Source: Torymus aiolomorphi
Lineage: Eukaryota > Arthropoda > Insecta > Hymenoptera > Torymidae
DNA: 64,000 bases
Reading direction: 5' to 3'
Assembly (NCBI GenBank): GCA_036365515.1
Contig: CM070874.1
Coordinates: 63,569,583-63,633,582, forward strand
Under the pieces are notes generated by a model. It did no database searches and had not been told where the DNA came from. It was given only the letters and a program-made list of their open reading frames with translations. The translations under genes were made by a program, and so were the position numbers. Shown piece after piece: positions 1 through 11,000 of the stretch (positions are counted from its first letter, which is position 1; the number at the start of each line of letters is the position of its first letter).

Positions 1-32
1 TAATGTCACAAAATTTTGTTGAGTTTACTTAC

Positions 33-168
33 CGGAACAACATAATCAGAAATGTTTGGCACTCTCATAGGATCAAATCCAAATCTTTTTATGGCATTGC
101 GAATCTCTATTATAGAATCATCCACCACCGTACTAATATTTATATGATCGCTTGGATGACGGGGTGTT
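33..168 (-). CDS. Gene A exon 2
   Basis: The acceptor AAAG lies just upstream of 168. The exon completes the codon left open by exon 1 and reads through to CCG followed by GTAAGTAAAC. It carries the first Grp7-like helix and the GFDPMRVP motif. The acceptor lacks a strong pyrimidine tract, so the 5' boundary is the less certain end. Confidence 0.55.
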
Positions 169-355
169 CTTTGTTAAACAAATAAAATTTCAATTAATGT
201 AATAAGGTAGGAAAATTAGTAATTTTGAGTAAGAACATTACTTTATAAAATGTATCCTGAAAATGTGAATTTTATACTTACGTCCAGTAGAATAACTGTG
301 AAGAACTAAATTGGAATAAAATTCCAAAAGATACAACGATAAACAACGACTTCAT
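33..355 (-). CDS. Secreted Grp7-allergen-like protein, gene A (5' part only)
   Basis: Two exons are visible and the gene continues past the left edge. Exon 1 (355 to 282) starts MKSLFIVVSFGILFQFSSSQ, a typical signal peptide, and ends at a GTAAGT donor. Exon 2 (168 to 33) joins in phase and ends at another GTAAGT donor after VVP. The encoded stretch INISTVVDDSIIEIRNAIKR followed by FGFDPMRVPNIS parallels gene B (VNINQLVDENMREIRQRMRK, then LGFDPMKMPAIS), so the two are tandem paralogues. The helix plus GFDP pattern after a signal peptide fits the mite group 7 allergen-like family (related to JHBP/takeout folds), secreted lipid-binding-type proteins often found as insect gene arrays. The family call is from memory of its pattern; the true ligand is unknown. 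Confidence 0.6.
282..355 (-). CDS. Gene A exon 1 (signal peptide)
   Basis: The ATG is at 355-353. The exon encodes a basic residue, a hydrophobic core and a small-residue cleavage area (SSSQ), ends in phase 2 (TGG AC), and is followed by a GTAAGT donor. Confidence 0.6.
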
Positions 356-2332
356 TATAAATTAATGAAAATATTTCCTGTGATGTTTTATCTATGATGA
401 TATAGCTTAAGTTAGAACAGAAAATATGCGAAAAAGTAGTTACTACGAACGTGTTTTTATTATTTGCTTTCGCAATTTTATTCTCTGCTCTTCACGTTTT
501 CGTGTAAACATTATACATTATTAAAATTTGTAAGTGGTGTATATACAATAGTTTGATAATTTCACAGTTGACCACACAAATGTAATAATGAAGGCGTCGA
601 ACAATGTTTGAACGTATTGGTATCGAATAAGAATGAAGGAATAGAGATGATTTCTGAATACATGTTAGATCACTCACTTTTCCAATAAATACTTTTGTAT
701 ATTACCTTTCACTGACATTATTTTTTAGTTAAATAGAATATTTTTTTGTCTCTTTTAATTCATTCAATTTCAATACGTACATAGGAAGCTGTAGCGTCCA
801 TAGTTTATTTAATTCAACTTTAACTTTAAATAGCAAAACTGTTGAGTATAAAAAATCGCAGTGTTTCAATTTGAATGACGTGTAAATTTAATTAAATGTT
901 TATAACTATAAATTTAACAGACCATATCTTGAGAGCTATTTAACTTGTAGAAGTGATTAAGAGCTTGTTCTACCGACCGCTGCAGGTTGTTAAAAAAATT
1001 GTTTCTATGTCCAGCAGTAAGTGAAGTAAAATGTATTTAATCGTTTTAAAATTTGGTAGAGCTAGGTAGTATTTTCACATCTCTTGAATAAGTTCTTTGC
1101 AGAAATATTGATCAGAAATTTATAATAGACGAAGTGGATATATTGAACATGTCGAATTTGATGAAGATGCAATAATTAGTTGTGAGATATTTATAATTTA
1201 GGTTTATAAATATGTTTTACAAACAGATGAAATTTCACCAGAGATGTCGTACGAAATCGCAAGCGAATATAAAATCCATAAAATGGTAATATATTTTAAA
1301 AATTGATCTGTATAACGTTTTGGCAAGTCATATTGGTCATAATTATTGGTATAATTCTCTGAAATTAATCTAATTAGACCATTTCTTAGTCAGTTTTTCA
1401 ATCAAAATTTGTTGTAAAATATTTATCGAAGCTCCGCATGAGATCTTACCTGAGATCTCATCTGAGATCTCATGTCAGAACTTGAAAAATTTTTCCACGA
1501 TAAAAAATGCTTGAATTAGATAATAATTAAAATTTTTAAGACACTATGTTACACAAGCTCTTAAAGACTTATTTGCATGTTCCGGAGAAAAAAATAATTA
1601 ATTTATTAAATTAGATTACGAATTTATAGTTTTTATTTATGGAACCAATAGTTTTCATAACAACAGTGCTTAATAATATTTACATATCGCTTTTTTTAAG
1701 GCCATGTTCACCCCAAACGCCGAATTTGATTTCATTCATTAGATTATTTCGCAGACACTTTTAAAAATTTCTACATTAATTTTAATTAATTACTGATTTC
1801 AAATAAGTGTCTGTGGAAAAATCTAATGAATGAAATAGCTCAAAAATTGGATGGGATATTCTTAATACAATTATGAAGTGCCTGGCAAAGCGTTTTTTCT
1901 AAGATTGTTGTTTAAATATCAGGAAATTATTTTTACTTGGTATATTGTTTTTTTTTTTATAAAATTATTATTTAGAACATATTCCTAATATATGAAACGT
2001 AATCTGTTTTATCATATTAATGTGAATGTTACTTCTTATGTGTGAATGTACTTCACACCTAAGAAGGTGTGAAGTGTGTTATTTTATATAGTTTGTTATC
2101 CTTATTGTTATTAGTACAATAACTACAATCAATTATGTCTAGAAAATATATTTTTCATACAAAATAAGTATTCTTTCGTGCGTGTACATAATAAATATTA
2201 CTTATAAAATCTTACACGGTAATATATACAATAATTTTAAACGTACTAAAGTGCTAAATGGATGTAAATAAAGCTTATCGTATTTTTAATCTTCCATATG
2301 ATACACTTTAAAATATTTTGAAAATACCTTAC
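356..2332. other. AT-rich spacer between Grp7-like genes A and B
   Basis: I see no supportable exon here. The last exon of gene B should lie in this spacer because exon 4 ends in phase 2, but several very short candidates are possible and none is convincing. The spacer holds a small foldback near 1.7-1.86 kb, a repeated GAGATCT block at about 1438-1475, and a perfect 9-bp hairpin at 2051-2074. Confidence 0.5.
1695..1856. repeat. Small foldback (MITE-like) element
   Basis: Inverted arms share ATTTCATTCATTAGAT and then AGACACTT on the left (about 1730-1770), with the reverse complement at about 1805-1837. Weaker arm similarity continues outward. The loop is AT-rich, and no coding capacity is present. 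Confidence 0.55.
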
Positions 2333-2522
2333 CAAATAGCGTTACTGATCCCCCGCGGCAATTCTTCATTAAGAACTGCAAAAGCTTCCTTACCCACTTG
2401 CTGTGTTGTCGGCTCGAAAACTTCAACTAATTTTTTTTTTAAAGTAAGGAATACCAATGTTAGATACGAAACTTTTGGACCAGTTATCTTTAGAAGAACT
2501 CTGCATATTGACTTGAATATTT
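2333..2522 (-). CDS. Gene B exon 4 with A10 frameshift
   Basis: The acceptor TTTTTTTAG precedes 2522. The frame from exon 3 reads to IGIPYF and then meets an A10 run (2431-2440) and TGA. Past the run, another frame stays open with VEVFEPTTQQVGKEAFAVL up to the donor GTAAGG at 2332. The abrupt frame change at a homopolymer marks a one-base indel. Confidence 0.55.
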
Positions 2523-3934
2523 CTAAAAAAAAATGTAAATATATTTATTTATTTGATTGGTTACATTGATTATAGATCTTTAAGTTTATTATTTCACTGC
2601 TTTATGGTATGTAGGATGCACTTTTTGACATATGACTAAATAATACTGTTAATTATTATAGTGTATGCAATGACAATTTCTAAAACGAGTAAAATTTTAT
2701 AGGAGGAAAAGAAAAGGAAAAAATCTTTAAATTATGACTTACCCAACTTTTTTGAGATGCAATTGCGTATTAAAAATTTGAAATGAAGCAAGTTTATAAT
2801 CAACACTCAGATGGACCGCGGCGTCTTGTATCTTAGTCATAATTTTACCCTGATCTTTATACATAGTCGGAGGGGCCGCCATCAATAGCGAGTAATCGAA
2901 ATTCCCTACCAATTCTCTTATAAGAACATGCCCATCAAGGCGAAGAGTACCCTCAGGACGTAATAAAATCAGGAAGTCTCCGGATCTTTCTAGTGTGTTG
3001 GACGCCTTGTGCTGAAATCCATTAGTAATGTAGATTTGCACAGGACGTTTTTCACCCAGAACGTTCTATAAAAACAAAAGGAAATTTTTGTTTGCTAAAT
3101 CGTTTTACTAAAACTATGTACGGCATTTTCGAAATACTGTTGCACCTACTACATAAATGGTGTCTGATATAGCTGGCATTTTCATAGGGTCAAAACCAAG
3201 TTTCCTCATACGTTGACGAATTTCCCTCATGTTTTCGTCAACAAGTTGATTGATATTCACTGTAGTAATATTCGTCCACCTATGAATATATGCATTTTGA
3301 TTAAAACCTTCACAATTAACTATTTGTTGAGATTTATTAAACATATTTTACTAAGATGAATTAAATATTTGTCAAATATTGTGAGACAAAAGATTTTTTA
3401 AATTTGGTACGCATTGCGTCATCTATATTCATCAGAAAACCAAACCAATGTACAGACTTTTACGTTGTAAATTTAATCTTTTCAATAGTTATATAATTAC
3501 TTATAGATTTTCATTCTTACGTACAGTGTACATCTATAAACTCAGACCTACCTTGAAAATTTCACTCAATTATCGCTAAATTTACTTATGACGTTTATCA
3601 CCAGAAAAATATTTATTATCAACAAAAAAAATGTAATCATAGTAATAAAAAGTAGATGTTCTGATCTTTTAACACTTAAAAAAAGAATATCTTACTATTA
3701 CCTTAGAATGGGTTTATTTAATATTTTAGCTCGCTAGATTTAGGCAAGTTACGTGGTTTGTAAATAAATTAATATATTTTACATAACATGATATGGTGAT
3801 ATGCTTTTAAAATTGTATTATTTTCTTTTAATGCACATATAATAGTTAATATAATATAATGATTGTACTTACTTTTGAGCTAAACAACTTTGCCAGAGAA
3901 GAACAATAAGCGTAAAAATTGACCAAAAATGCAT
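2333..3934 (-). CDS. Secreted Grp7-allergen-like protein, gene B (frameshifted)
   Basis: Four exons read on the minus strand: 3934-3873, 3279-about 3138, 3065-2743 and 2522-2333. Exon 1 gives the signal peptide MHFWSIFTLIVLLWQSCLAQ. Exon 2 gives a helix ending GFDPMKMP. Exon 3 carries the core (ITNGFQHKASNTLERSGDF, then LRLDGHVLIRELVGNFDY). Exon 4 gives NIQVNMQSSSKDNW and a C-terminal helix region. The order and spacing match the mite group 7 allergen-like secreted family of about 200 residues. In exon 4 a run of ten A (2431-2440) puts a TGA in frame shortly after it, while the family-like C-terminus continues in the next frame, so one base is in excess. This is either an assembly error at a homopolymer or a recent pseudogene. 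Exon 4 ends in phase 2, so a short last exon is missing from this model. Confidence 0.6.
2743..3065 (-). CDS. Gene B exon 3 (Grp7 core)
   Basis: The acceptor TTTTTATAG gives phase 0 (NVLGEKRPVQIYI). The 3' end is GTTGG followed by GTAAGT. The exon encodes the central beta-rich part with ERSGDFLILL and ELVGNFDYSLLM, typical of the family. Confidence 0.65.
3138..3279 (-). CDS. Gene B exon 2
   Basis: The acceptor TTCATAG precedes 3279; the first base completes a Lys codon. The frame WTNITTVNINQLVDEN continues to SDTIYVV. The 3' end is uncertain: phase 0 is kept by a donor at GTATTT (end 3138) or at GTAGTA (end 3153); neither is strong. Confidence 0.5.
3873..3934 (-). CDS. Gene B exon 1 (signal peptide)
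   Basis: The ATG is at 3934-3932. The exon encodes a hydrophobic leader with likely cleavage after CLA or LAQ. It ends AA followed by GTAAGTAC (phase 2). A TATA-like box lies about 100 bp upstream of the ATG. Confidence 0.65.
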
Positions 3935-4033
3935 TGTGAATAAATTGAAAAGAATTAATGACTTCTTCAATAAAATAAATGAAATAACAAGTGTGTAAAT
4001 AAATTTGTGAAATATATTACCAGTATTTACGCG

Positions 4034-4041
4034 TTTTTATA
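4034..4041 (-). promoter_or_regulatory. Candidate TATA box of gene B
   Basis: The minus strand reads TATAAAAA here, 100 bp before the gene B start codon. A start site about 30 bp further on would leave a 5' leader of roughly 70 nt. This is position-based inference only. Confidence 0.35.
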
Positions 4042-5524
4042 TTCCACTTAAAAAAGAAATTACAAGTCAATCACGTACCTGCGTAAGTGATATTAAAATT
4101 TGAAAGTAAGCAAAGCAGCTAGTTGATAAGACATATGTGACGACACAAATTCACAATATAACGCATAAATTATCACAAAATGGAAAATGTTTGGAATTTC
4201 AAAATACTGCAAAGAAATATTTCGACAAATTTTCTAGAAGAATAGTTAAGTTAGTCGATCCCATTCATTGATATGTTGTTTTCAATATTTTCGAAAAGTT
4301 AATGTAAAACAGAGGTACCTATAATGTAACCAAGAATATTTAACGTCTTCAGAAAAAGATTTGTATGAAACATCATTAACTTAGCGTTTTTAACTAAAAT
4401 CAAATTACATATGGCCACACGCTATTAACATATGCTATTGACAATATATTTTTAATAAATACATTTTAATAGTATCCCAAAAAGTCCTAAGTTATTAATA
4501 GAATTTTTTTAAAGCAACGGAAATTTAAAAGTTCTCATGCCAGTGTAACCAATTAACGTTTTGATATTACAACGTAACTTACGAGAATTCGGGGAACCCC
4601 AGTAGCTGTATAAATATAGTCTTTAATTTCACACAGAACAATTGTGTACTCATTAGAAAATTAGGCAATTTTGTCGATATTTACGTACAACTTCTTTTTA
4701 AATCATTTAGTTTCCTTATAATTACTAATTTATATGTACCCCTTATCTTCTAAATGTTTATTTAATTTATTGTAAAGATATATTACGGAAAATGTATCTG
4801 AAAGTGCTATAATTTGATGCCTCCAAAAGCCGATCCGCATTAGATACAGGTGTTTTTATACAATTAAATAATAATTTATATTTAATAATGGTTTTGTCTC
4901 AACAGTAAATAAAACAAATTTTAATAATATTTAAATATTTATTCGAAAAAAAATATTTGGTCTCTATATTGCTACCAAGGACGAAAAAATCACTTGGTAC
5001 CATTATTGTATATTTTTTTTATAGAAAATATAAATAAAAGAGTGTATAACAACTTATTTATAGCATGTAATATCACTTTAAATCAATGAAGTCTTCCTTT
5101 ACGTTGGTTCTGTAATCCTTATTTTATTCTGCCCGATCTAACTTCACTGCTCCACTTATGTAACCATCTGTTAAGTTTAAGTTAATCACATGTTTCACGA
5201 ACAAAAATTCCTATAAAATATAAATAAAATAATTTGTTGAGAATTAAATATTAAATGATTTACTTTGGATTTGCGTCACGTACAATTTGTTGTATGTAAT
5301 ATTTATTTTAGTTTATGAATAGTTTTTAAAAAGTTTGTGAAATCACTTTTAGTAATTTCATTATTTTATTATTCAAAACATCGGAAATCTATAACATTTA
5401 GAATCTATAACATTTAGAACATTTTCTATGCACGATAATCCATTTTACCATATAACATATAAGAATTGTTAACAATCTCCCTGTGCCACTAAATCAATTT
5501 ATAGTTATGTACTAAAAAGGAGGG

Positions 5525-6180
5525 AGAGCTTCTCACCTTCGGATTATGGATTTGGCTTCAACATCAGGATATCATTTTTCAAGCGGGAAAATGAACCCCT
5601 GACTTTGGATTTTGTTCATTGGGCTTTAGAGACAAAGACAGAGTAGTTTTTTAAAAGATGTCGAGGAGACGTAATTCTCCATAGAGATCTAAATAAGTCA
5701 ATAACTAAAAGTGTCAGAATAACCATGTAAACATAAACAAAAAGAAGGCAGAAAATGCTTTAATTAAAGGTTTGATTCGACTAAAAATATTAATTCCTTA
5801 GAAAGTTATAAGCAATCAAAGACAACATAAGAAAATAGTTAAAAATATCATCCATAAAATCGTTAGTAAAAAGGGAAATTTTTAACTATTTTCTTACGCT
5901 GTCTTTGATTACTTAAAACTTCCTGAAGGACTAATATTTTTAAATGAATCAAAGTTTTAATAAAAGCTTTTTCTAACTACTTTCTGTTTAATTTTCGACG
6001 ATTACTTTCACACTTTTAGCTATCGATTTACATTAGCATCCGTGAACACCTATTTCCCCTAGATATTTCGAAACATCTTTATCGCTGCCCCAATGGGCAA
6101 AATCCTAAAACAGAACCTTTTTTGCTCAAAAAATGACATCCTGAAGTTTTAGCCAAATCCATGATCCAGCACGAGAAGCT
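5525..6180. repeat. Foldback element, family F1 copy 1 (diverged)
   Basis: The outer arms match in inverted orientation: GGATTATGGATTTGGC then TCAGGAT on the left, and the reverse complement of GGATCATGGATTTGGC then TCAGGAT near 6130-6172. The inner arms around 5795-5850 and 5880-5935 share AAGCAATCAAAGA and AATAGTTAAAAAT-like blocks with the 27.9-kb and 38.2-kb copies. There is no transposase, so it is non-autonomous. Confidence 0.7.
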
Positions 6181-6537
6181 TTTCTTGTAAGTTGTAAATA
6201 ATTGTAAGATTAATTGCAAAAGAATTGACAATACTAAATTCTTCATGATATTTAGAATATTTAACTTTGATCTATTACAACATTTGAAGAGAATAATGTT
6301 CTTCAATTGTGAGAAAAGTAAATGAATCCATTTCCCAAAGATGAGAGACTCTTGTAATTTTGTTTTAAAATAGCATTTTAATATTAATTTTTCATAAAAA
6401 TTATGTAGGTTTAGATATTTGCAATTACATTTTCAGAAATAAAAGTTTTGATACAGAAAATCCAAGTATTTTAAGAATTGATAATTTTTCAAATTAAAAA
6501 ATAAACAAGGAATTTTGTCTATATTTTATTTATTTAC

Positions 6538-6603
6538 CTTATAAATCGTTTCTGTAACGGTTGGTATTTGTAAATGGTCAAAACCAAATTGTTTTATAAG
6601 ACT
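6538..6603 (-). pseudogene. Relic exon of a third Grp7-like gene
   Basis: The minus strand reads LIKQFGFDHLQIPTVTETIY and then a GTAAAT donor, matching the end of exon 2 in genes A and B (GFDPMRVP, GFDPMKMPAISDTIY). A TTTGCAG acceptor sits just upstream. No matching signal-peptide or core exons were found nearby, so this is probably a decayed copy. The coding frame upstream of the acceptor is lost. Confidence 0.5.
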
Positions 6604-7937
6604 GCAAACTAACTTATTTTATGCCCCTGTGTATAAAAAAACAATAAATTATAATTGTTTTTATGTACATCATTAAAAGAAAAAAAGTTCACTTAAGGCT
6701 TATTGAAATAATACATATTGAAATAATGACATCAATGTATTTTACAACGATAAGGGTATTTTCTAAGTCTTCCAATTTACACCGAGTTTAAGGCGTTACA
6801 CTCAAAATTGAGTGTTATTTTGTTATTTACATTTATTTAATCACTTTTGTGAAATAATAATTAATATAAATTTTGTTAAAAGTGTATTGGTTTATCAAAT
6901 TGAATAATTTAATCAAATTATTAATATATTGAGATAATATAATTTATTGTACATTTTTCTTTTATTAAAACAAAAAAATAATTTAAGTAACAAAAATATC
7001 ACACTCATCTAAAAAAAAAGAACAAACTTCTGCTGTTATTTTTTGAGTTTCTTATTGGTATAAATGAGTAATATAGTAAACCAGAAAAAAAGGAATAGAA
7101 AAAACAATTTTTAATTTTGATGAGATGTTTAAATTTTATTTCAAAGTGCAAGACATCGTAAGAGTGGACATTAAACGACGGCAGTTTCATAACAATTCCA
7201 CTTTGAATTATTTTTCGGGTCGGAATAACTACATGATATTTTACTTCAATTTTGAGACTTTGAATGATGATGTCATGTAAATATTTTCGATTTGTTCGTT
7301 ATTTCAGGCTTGTGTAATAAAAATGTAGTGCTTGTATGAAAATGGTTTCACACTTGGAATAATTCCATAAAATTGAATGTTATTCAGTCATTCATACGAT
7401 GCAATTCGCTATCACTTGTTAACTAAGTCTTTAAATTATAAATTCTTAACACATAATATAATAAAATAAATAAAAAAGTAATAATAATGAATGTAGTAGT
7501 ACAATCGTATTAATAACGCTATATCTATAATCATTACTATGTACATGACTGAGAAATAAACAAATTTTTACTCTTTCCCTGTAATCGTTATACAATCAAT
7601 ATATATAGGGTTTGCATCTTTCTTTACTTCTTCGAAGTAATTTATGAAAACAATGGCACTGTACAATTTACTACAATTAACGATTAATTTAAAGCATTTA
7701 CAATTTTCGCTTCGGTGTTTTATAATTATAGAAAGAGGATGATTGTTAAACATTACCAATAATCAGCCCAATAATAGCACCTTTAGAGAAAGTTACAGTT
7801 AATATTTGCACTAATCGTCTATTTTTCGACGCATCACCATGTCTCTCACACTTTTAATCACTACAGTACGCTGTAGCAGTTAAAAAACTAGCCTGTACAA
7901 CAAGACATTAAAATATCATATTTATATAACACCTAAA
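6604..7937. other. Spacer between Grp7 relic and INPP4 3' end
   Basis: This is AT-rich sequence without a supportable gene. The 3' untranslated region of INPP4 should occupy the right part. On the minus strand ATTAAA at 7858-7853 is a possible poly(A) signal about 80 bases after the stop, but this is weak. Confidence 0.4.
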
Positions 7938-8070
7938 TTAAGTTTGCGCCGAGCCGTAAGTACCGGTCGGTGGTCGATACTGTTTGGGAAGTGTGAAAAT
8001 CTGTAAGCTATTAAACGCATACTTCCTTACACCGATGTTTTTCCATGTATTCTCTCTTCGACATCCCTCA
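7938..8070 (-). CDS. Inpp4: INPP4 exon 15 (C-terminus and stop)
   Basis: The acceptor is TTTCTTACAG. It encodes [20 protein letters not shown] then [19 protein letters not shown] and SAQT before TAA, the near-invariant INPP4 C-terminus. Confidence 0.95.
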
Positions 8071-11000
8071 CTGTAAGAAATAAATATCTATCAGCTCATT
8101 CACATACTAGTAAATTTATTAATTTATTCATGTTACAATGCAAAGTTACTTGAATTGAAATATGTAAAAAAAATTACCTGCGCATACACTCCAAAGCGCG
8201 TACAAACTCATGCTCTGCTAGATGATATTCCGTAGCAAGAATATTGACTTGTTCCAGAGTAATAGACATACCAGTGCGGTCCTTCGCACTTTTACAACTT
8301 GTAAATCTCAAACCACGCATGCGCCTGCATATTTGAGATGACAATTGTAAAATTTCAACATTTTTATTTACTTTCGCTTGAGCACTAGTTTTGAGATTCG
8401 TCATCATGTCAGCCAAAGTTTGGTTTAATGGTGAGCGAGTTCCAACTATGACATACAATTATATTAAGATTTTTGGAAATTTTCCTAAATAAACAATGTA
8501 TACAATAAGATACATACATCTAGCAGAAGCAGGCTCAGTCGGAAGATTTAACTTCTTAAATCTCAAGTAGTATTCGTTCAATCTCTCGAAGTTATCCATA
8601 TTACTTTTTTCTTGAGGTTTCGTCGTCCCAAGGCTTTCCGCCAAAGAAGCCATTTCATTGATTCCAATATTGAAAAATACCGGTGTCACGTTAAAGGAGA
8701 GCGTTTGCTTGGAAGAAGGAACCAACGGAAGTAGAGAGTATATAGCATCTGGCACGGGAAGAAGCACCGTTAAAGCTGAGCGTGATCCGATCACTCTGGG
8801 TGTCGGGAACTGTGTGGTTTTTGCCTTTCCATCTGAGCGGCTGAAAATTGAAAGAGATATTGTTTTTTATTCATAAAGGCGAAGACACTGATTTTTAAAA
8901 AAGTTTATTATTTCGGTGTACGTACTTTGTATGGATTCCACACCTTGACAAAGTAAATGTAACTGTATGCATGTCTTCTACAGCAACAGCCATATCCCCC
9001 CACATATCAATTTCATCCCCGTAGTAACTTAATAGGCCCTCAAAAGACACAAGTGGGCCAAGTGTTGTCAAGATTAATAAAAACATTGGATCTGGACGCT
9101 GGCACCACAGTTTTGCCATTAGACCGGATACTAAAGCTGTGAGCTAATTTAAATAAACAAAAAAACAATTACAAGAAATTGATTATAATAGTGCAAGTTG
9201 TTAAGTTTTATAATTATGATGTTTTAGAAATAATACAGATGAAAATATATTTTTCATTCTACAATATAAATAAATTATTATCTATTAGAGATTTTAATTA
9301 AACACCACACGCTTCCACATCAATATTGAGTTTATAACAAAGTCTTGTATCATTACCGCTTGACTGAAGCACACATCTCGCCTGTACCGGACATTGCAGA
9401 CGCGTAGTGCAGTTTTGGCATCTTCTTGTACTCTGAAAACGGAATGAGTGAGCCGAGCCGTTTTCAACAGGCCGTCCATTGCCTGTCGCAACTTCTTCAT
9501 ACTCGGTCTCAACTCGCTCGTCCAGTCGACAATCGAGGCAAAGTCCAAACCTTCTGTGAATTTGTTTCTTTGTTGGTTGGAATTGCTCTTGATCACTCGC
9601 GTCATGGAATCCATTGCTTGGCACACTTTATCGGAAGATGCATTACAATAAATTACAGATGCCCCTATGTAAAGTGTGCGTGTTCCATGAGAATGAGACG
9701 AGAAGAGAAAAAGTAAAATTAATAAGTGCAAGAGAATGTACGTTTTTTAAATAAAACAAGTATTGTTCTTGTTTGAAGAAAAGTAAAAGAAAGGATGACA
9801 TGAGATGTAAATTTGTTAAAATAAGAAAAGTACATTCTTAATGTTTGTAAGCCCTTGTGTTGTACACTTAACTTCCTATGAGTCTGAGAACAATCTTTTT
9901 TGATAAAATTTAGTAGATAATATGCTTATACATATATAGCTTTCAATTTTATTTTTTTAAATTATATCTTATAAACCCTTTCTTAACATATGATTTCGAT
10001 TCCTAACATACCTTCCTTCGCTTTAGACGCAGCAGAATTCTGTTTCTCAGTACCGGGACCACCTTGTTGCGTACCGTTCTCCAAAAGCTTACTGGCCTCC
10101 TCATTTTTAATTCCATTTTTCGGTTGAATTGTCACCACTGCCGTGGCATTGTTTCTATTATTCGCTAGACAGCTCTTGAGACTCTGATTTCGGTCCATTC
10201 CATTCTTATTTCGTAATCTTACTGCAGGACTGCTGCATCGGCCGCATAAGAATTTTACTTTCGACACGAGGCACATGACGCTCGCCTCAATGTTCAACTG
10301 TGTAAGGTCCCAGGGTTCGGGCTCATCTGTTGGCTTATAGTAGTTCGCAGACGGAGAATTGCACATTTTTTGAGTATCGAGGAATCGCTTACTTAAATCT
10401 AAATCATTAGCACGGTCAAAGTCAGTTTTTTCTTCATCCTCGTTATTGTGGTTGTTGTTATCTTCAGCCTTATGATTTTTTTTATCATTATCCTCCGTCG
10501 TATCAGTCTCTTTAGGCTCATCTTCAACCTATACAGAATCACAATATAAACATCTTCATAGAAAATGCTAGATAAATATTAAAAATTAGTTTTATACCTC
10601 TGGGAATATAACAAAATTTTCATTTGTCTGATGCTTTTCCGTATTGCTGTTAATTTCATTATTCATTGCAAAGCTAACGTACTTATGCTTTGCACTCTCT
10701 TTCGCCCATATATCCTGCACGCACTCCGGAGTATCCGGTGTCACAAATTCATCGAAATCCGGACTCTTGAGATCGAAATTCAGCTGTTGAGTGATCCTCT
10801 TGAAGGGAGAAAGAGATTGATTTACACGGAAATTGAGAGTTAGCGAATCATCGTTATTGATGTCGTCTTGTACTTTCGCCACCTTGTGCTCTTCTAAGAA
10901 TGTCAGGGCTTCCTCGACTAATCCAGGATCCCAAAGACTCAACAGTATTCTTGTTTTTGAAACCATGTCCTCACATATAGGAAGCATTCCGCTAGTCTGC

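Larger units (their letters stand above)
3935..6537. other. Spacer between gene B and the Grp7 exon relic
   Basis: This is AT-rich sequence with no exon I can support. It contains the candidate TATA box, a 16-bp direct duplication (TCTATAACATTTAGAA, twice near 5388-5419) and a foldback element at 5525-6180 listed separately. Confidence 0.45.

Noticed and set aside
1438..1475. Repeated GAGATCT palindromes suggestive of a CRISPR-like array
   Set aside because: Only three units with no spacers; a simple local repeat.
2051..2074. Perfect 9-bp hairpin CTTCACACC...GGTGTGAAG
   Set aside because: Too short and isolated to call a terminator or element in a eukaryote.
9298..9624. Alternative minus-strand frame over INPP4 exon 11
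   Set aside because: The other frame carries [11 protein letters not shown] and the correct splice phases; this one is a shadow.
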